A stretch of 21,435 nucleotides of DNA from Stephanodiscus triporus (lineage: Eukaryota; Bacillariophyta; Thalassiosirophyceae; Thalassiosirales; Thalassiosiraceae): contig JALLAZ010000157.1 in NCBI GenBank assembly GCA_036939755.1, positions 1-21,435 of the forward strand, in the 5' to 3' direction. Numbering within the stretch: position 1 is the first letter of the stretch; the number at the start of each line of letters is the position of its first letter. The notes under the pieces were generated by a model. It was not told the DNA's origin, searched no databases, and saw only the letters and a program-made list of their open reading frames with translations. Position numbers and translations under genes: made by a program. This document shows, in pieces, positions 18,650 through 21,435 of the stretch.

Positions 18650-19555
18650 CTAGCAGTTTAAAGTCTGGTATCCACTGCCTCGGGCAGAATCAAAAACACT
18701 GCCTCGGGCAGAATCAAAAACATTAGTAACCCATGACGGTCGGGTAAACCCTGATGCTCTTGATGATGTCCCTGCGTCGGATTCGTCTTGAATTTCATAC
18801 GCCCTGACCTGCGCAAACTCTGGGAAATCATGAATCACATTCAAAGTATAGGCGGACAAACTAATCAATACGACCACGGTTGGAGAGAGGACCGTGCATT
18901 GAACGATCGCGAACAACGTGGAGACAATGGAAACTTCACTTGTCATCTTAGTGCTCGTATGATCAGGAGAGAAATCCGTCATATTGCTCGTATGCTTTCC
19001 AAAATCCGTCATATTGGTGGTCATATTATTGACTGCTCCTGGGATCTCTATTGGTGACCCTCTATCATTTTCGCTTGATGAAATGTCCTTGTCATCCAAG
19101 GCCATGTAGATGATCAGTGAAATGGATGCTCCCATAATCATCAACGCCAAAACTCTACCTCTCGCCACGTTCAGATCCATACATTGAATTCTGCCCCCAG
19201 CGAACTCTCTCATTAGATATAAGACTTTTTCACCCAAAATTGGGATTCTTGCCTCGACCAGCAGTACTGACAGCGCCAATGAAGCCGCAAGGAATTCTAA
19301 TATTAACTTTATTGGGGAGGAAGAGATCAGCCGAAACGGGTTCAAAACTATGGGCAGTAAAACGAAGAGGCAAGCGCAGCAATTCAGAAACCGAAACTTC
19401 GCCACTAGCTCCGCCGTTGTTGTGCCCTCTCCTCTGGCTGAGTTGGTTCTCCCAGTATTGACGTCGATGACGGCGCCTGACAAAAGGCGGTCAGAGGCCG
19501 ACACATCATCATATTGTTCTTCCACACTTCGGCCTAAATTAGATTGATACGGCAT
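18650..19555 (-). CDS. four-pass membrane protein, probable Golgi/endomembrane, with duplicated cytosolic tail motif
   Basis: The protein has 301 residues, single exon. Hydrophobic segments lie near 54-72, 82-101, 134-151 and 208-238. The 152-207 loop carries three NMT N-glycosylation sequons (Asn177, Asn181, Asn191). With a cytosolic N-terminus the topology places this loop in the lumen and the ~60-residue C-tail in the cytosol. The tail contains an exact repeat of VFDSARGS (279-286, 287-294) and ends GYQTLNC, where YQTL fits the YxxL-type adaptor sorting signal. The first three segments and the Gly-Gly-Arg after EFAG faintly resemble the small four-pass TVP15/COPI-associated Golgi proteins, but I cannot confirm the family. 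The ATG at 19555 is the first in frame. It is convergent with Rab2; if Golgi-located, the neighbourhood is thematically similar, though probably by chance. Confidence 0.75.
   Translation of the reverse strand: MPYQSNLGRSVEEQYDDVSASDRLLSGAVIDVNTGRTNSARGEGTTTAELVAKFRFLNCCACLFVLLPIVLNPFRLISSSPIKLILEFLAASLALSVLLVEARIPILGEKVLYLMREFAGGRIQCMDLNVARGRVLALMIMGASISLIIYMALDDKDISSSENDRGSPIEIPGAVNNMTTNMTDFGKHTSNMTDFSPDHTSTKMTSEVSIVSTLFAIVQCTVLSPTVVVLISLSAYTLNVIHDFPEFAQVRAYEIQDESDAGTSSRASGFTRPSWVTNVFDSARGSVFDSARGSGYQTLNC
18674..18721. repeat. perfect 24-bp tandem duplication in the C-tail of the four-pass protein
   Basis: ACTGCCTCGGGCAGAATC... repeats exactly at 18674-18697 and 18698-18721. The unit is 24 bp, so the frame is kept and eight residues are duplicated. 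The lack of any difference between copies suggests a recent event or active length polymorphism. Confidence 0.95.
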
Positions 19556-20250
19556 GACGGCTTTCCCCCTTCAATTATGTTGCAGTGATGCTATGGAGAG
19601 TCGTGGAAATCAGCAGCGCGGCATTGAACAGAGAGAGATCTCCGAGTGTATTCAACTTCTTCCCTCTATGGTGTCGTACGATACAGAGAAAAAACTTCTG
19701 GAGTGGTATCTATGGTAGGTACCAATAATTGTGTATCGTACTCTACATCATCTCCTTGTTGGTCAGGGTCAATATAGCGCCCATAAGTTTAGTCTATTTG
19801 AAACACTAATAACCCCATCATATCGACCCCCCCCGTCAATTCTGACACCACCATCGTGTTCCCCGCACCCAATTTAGTCTGTAGAGATACTTTGTTGGGG
19901 GGTGTACCATAATTTTTGAGGGAGATATGGCGGCCGACAGCACCACCATTGTGTTTTCCGAAAAAACCCAGTGACCCTAACTCAACGATGAGTAGTGTTC
20001 GGACTACTCCCCCAATTCTCCCTCCCGGCCACCCCCCCCTGCCCCCCCTCATTGCCAACACCCATGAGACGGGAACGCTGGCATTGGCGAAGTCAAATTT
20101 GTCCGGCGGGCCGAGCGGCGTCCATCGTTTCATCATCGACACGTCGTCGTCACACACATCACTGTCAACGCGACGTGTACTAATGGTCCTATTAGTAGTA
20201 ATAATTAATGTTTTTTTCTAGATTTAACGATGCAGACCCATCGCATATTA
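19556..20250. other. 695-bp gene-free region with shared short motifs and C-runs
   Basis: Upstream region of the four-pass protein gene and flank of the mobile-element cluster. It holds GTACGATAC at 19676-19684, GTATCGTAC at 19733-19741 and GGTAGGTACC near 19714-19723. C-runs occur around 19826 and 20031-20047. A weak direct similarity exists between about 19842 and 19936 (GACA.CACCAT.GTGTT). The minus-strand frame 19789-20157 has no recognisable domain and a composition driven by the G/C runs, so it is not called as a gene. Confidence 0.45.
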
Positions 20251-20587
20251 TTAGAGGTGGATCCCGGCAAAAAATCCCCCCTGTACGGGTATTCGGGAAT
20301 GACCCCCTCTGGGCTGTTCGGATCGGGTACTGCCGGGACGGGTACTAGTATTTATGTTTGAACTGATTCCCATGTATGTGGATGCGTTGATGGGCGATTT
20401 TTCCCCTACGTAGCCCTAGTACGTAAAGCGGTAGTGGGTAGGTACCTACATACCTATTCTACTTACGTAGATATCTTTTGTTCCCGTACCGGCCCAGAAA
20501 AGATTGCCAGTACGGATCCGGGAACTGGAACCTGTCCCGAATTACCCGGATCCGTATTGGATTTTTTTCCTGGGATCAACCTCTTAA
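20251..20587. mobile_element. foldback/MITE-like element with long imperfect inverted arms
   Basis: The left arm begins TTAGAGGTGGATCCCGGCAA (20251) and continues AAAAATCC, then GGGTATTCGGGA and GGATCGGGTACTGCCGGGACGGG to about 20344. The reverse complement of the right end (20587 back to about 20484) reads TTAAGAGGTTGATCCCAGGA, AAAAAATCC, GGGTAATTCGGGA, GGATCCGTACTGG and GCCGGTACGGG in the same order, with gaps. The ~130-bp centre contains the 12-nt palindrome GTAGGTACCTAC (20438-20449) and CTACGTAG (20406-20413). It has no coding content. The class is not established; the outer ends differ slightly and I could not define a target-site duplication. Confidence 0.6.
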
Positions 20588-20784
20588 CCCTTTCCTGCTG
20601 GGTGAAAAAAAGTGGCAAGTTTTTTGAGAAAATTTTGCTTCACGACTTCCTCCTCCCCCTACGCGACCTCGCCAAAACCTCAGTTCTCATCAGACCACGG
20701 TCATAAAACTCACAATGCGCTCTCTTGAGCGTGTTTACTTTCCTCGGAACGTGATGATGGATGCCAAAAGTGATGCTGACCTCT

Positions 20785-21060
20785 CGCACGCGCGCACAAA
20801 CAAAGATGCCATCTCAACTACATTGGCCGGCACGATTGATCATGCCATGAGAACTTGATCTGCGCGCATGAATGCCAGCAGAACTACTGACTTTTTGTGC
20901 GCAAACCAAGATCAGCGTCTCGCAGGTTCTATTAGCATTTCGTGCATAGTGTTTTGGGCACGAATCAGGAGCAGCGTCTCACTAGAAGTATTAGTGTTTC
21001 GGGCACGAACCAAGATCAGCCTGTCACAGCAAGTATTGGGACTCTTGCGATTGGATCTGA
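20785..21060 (+). repeat. degenerate ~45-55-bp tandem repeats
   Basis: Successive units share a core like GCACGAACCAAGATCAGCGTCTCRCAGG..TATTAGTGTTTCG. Clear copies start near 20900, 20957 and 21003; weaker ones start near 20787 and 20858. In translation the clear copies give ANQDQRLAGSISIS, GTNQEQRLTRSISVS and GTNQDQPVTASIGT, but the first is out of phase with the next two and a TAG at 20933-20935 closes the downstream frame. Either subterminal repeats of a transposon or decayed coding repeats. Confidence 0.65.
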
Positions 21061-21079
21061 CTCTGCACGCGTGGATACG

Positions 21080-21435
21080 ATGAGTACTGTGTCAGCACAG
21101 GAAGATCTGACTATTAGCTCTCAGCACTCGAAAGGAGAGAAAGAAGACGAGCATTTTACTGGGAGTGATTCTGATGATGATGTGTCACACACCTCCCGCT
21201 CACAGGAACAAGGTGATGACTGCAGTGACAATGACAATGGGAGTGACAGTGAGGCTGATTGTTTCTCAACTATCAGCCTAGAAGACGATGCAGTCCAGGG
21301 TGAGGAGGAGGAGGGTTTGGAGATGGAGATCAATGGTACTCTGGGTGTGGTAGAGGAGGGTTCTCCAGATGATGTCAATGAAGATGTGGATGCTGCCAAC
21401 CACCTCAAACCACCCAAAGGAAGGTCCATTGCACA
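21080..21435 (+). CDS. partial acidic N-terminal coding region, candidate transposase start
   Basis: From ATG 21080 the frame is open for 118 codons to the window edge, and is open upstream without another ATG to the TAG at 20933. The sequence is strongly acidic and Ser-rich (for example GSDSDDDVSHTS, DDCSDNDNGSDSEADC, GEEEEGLEMEING), turning less acidic near the edge (NHLKPPKGRS). No catalytic motif is in the window. Such a segment fits the N-terminus of piggyBac-type transposases and also many nuclear proteins; the upstream TTAACCC terminus tips the choice. An upstream exon cannot be excluded. Confidence 0.45.
   Translation, partial: MSTVSAQEDLTISSQHSKGEKEDEHFTGSDSDDDVSHTSRSQEQGDDCSDNDNGSDSEADCFSTISLEDDAVQGEEEEGLEMEINGTLGVVEEGSPDDVNEDVDAANHLKPPKGRSIA

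Larger units (their letters stand above)
20584..21435 (+). mobile_element. possible 5' end of a piggyBac-like DNA transposon (partial, runs off the window)
   Basis: A TTAA at 20584-20587 is followed directly by CCCTTTCCTGCTGGG, the form of many piggyBac-superfamily ends (TTAA target plus a CCC-starting terminal repeat). About 490 bp later an acidic open frame begins and stays open to the edge. PiggyBac transposases commonly start with such an acidic, Ser/Asp-rich segment before the DDE core. The core and the other terminus lie outside the window, so this rests on the terminus and composition only. Confidence 0.4.

Noticed and set aside
19842..19960. Weak direct repeat GACA.CACCAT.GTGTT about 95 bp apart
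   Set aside because: Similarity covers only about 20 bases with mismatches; too weak to call an element.
19789..20157. 122-codon minus-strand frame
   Set aside because: Composition follows G/C homopolymer runs; no domain, signal peptide or conserved block seen.
20785..21060. Short repeats as a CRISPR array
   Set aside because: Units are contiguous and degenerate without unique spacers, and the genome is eukaryotic.

Overview
The window looks like nuclear DNA of a photosynthetic stramenopile, most likely a centric diatom. Three predicted proteins begin with a signal-peptide-like segment followed by an A|F junction, the bipartite plastid presequence of algae with red-derived secondary plastids. 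Spliceosomal introns are short (79-121 nt, GT..AG). Most genes are intron-poor and packed tightly. An outer-arm dynein intermediate chain implies a flagellated stage, which among diatoms points to centric species with flagellated sperm. The species assignment is inference.

Layout, left to right. Positions 1-215 are a low-complexity trinucleotide-type tract. A multi-pass membrane RING-H2 ubiquitin ligase with a spliced C-terminal CUE domain (gp78/AMFR type) lies on the minus strand at 578-3604. It is head-to-head with a mitochondrial ribosomal protein uL23m gene (3992-4381, +). Next come the dynein intermediate chain DNAI1 (4636-6789, -) and a plastid-type TspO/MBR-family membrane protein (7377-8369, -). 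The TspO gene is head-to-head, 162 bp apart, with a repeat-bearing plastid-type protein (8532-10004, +). A small spliced plastid-type membrane protein follows (10099-10720, -), head-to-head with a four-exon EngB/YihA-family GTPase carrying a long N-terminal extension (11084-13502, +). UBA1, the ubiquitin-activating enzyme E1 (13832-17120, -), is head-to-head with Rab2 (17571-18236, +). A four-pass membrane protein with a tandemly duplicated tail lies at 18650-19555 (-).

The right end (about 20250-21435) is repeat and mobile-element territory. It holds a foldback element of about 335 bp with long imperfect inverted arms. This abuts a TTAA site followed by a CCCTTTCCTGC-type end, then degenerate ~50-bp repeats, then an acidic reading frame that runs off the edge. 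Together these suggest the start of a piggyBac-like transposon.

Genes mostly alternate as divergent and convergent pairs, so four spacers of 160-450 bp probably act as bidirectional promoters. Functionally the window mixes ubiquitin/ERAD (E1 and a membrane E3), organelle translation (uL23m, EngB), secretory traffic (Rab2, the four-pass protein), plastid proteins and a flagellar motor subunit. I see no operon-like logic and no obvious new multi-gene system.

UBA1 is interrupted by a single N (14856) flanked by two identical 72-bp copies. This is almost certainly an unmerged contig overlap and not a real pseudogene; without one copy and the N, the frame is continuous (1071 residues).
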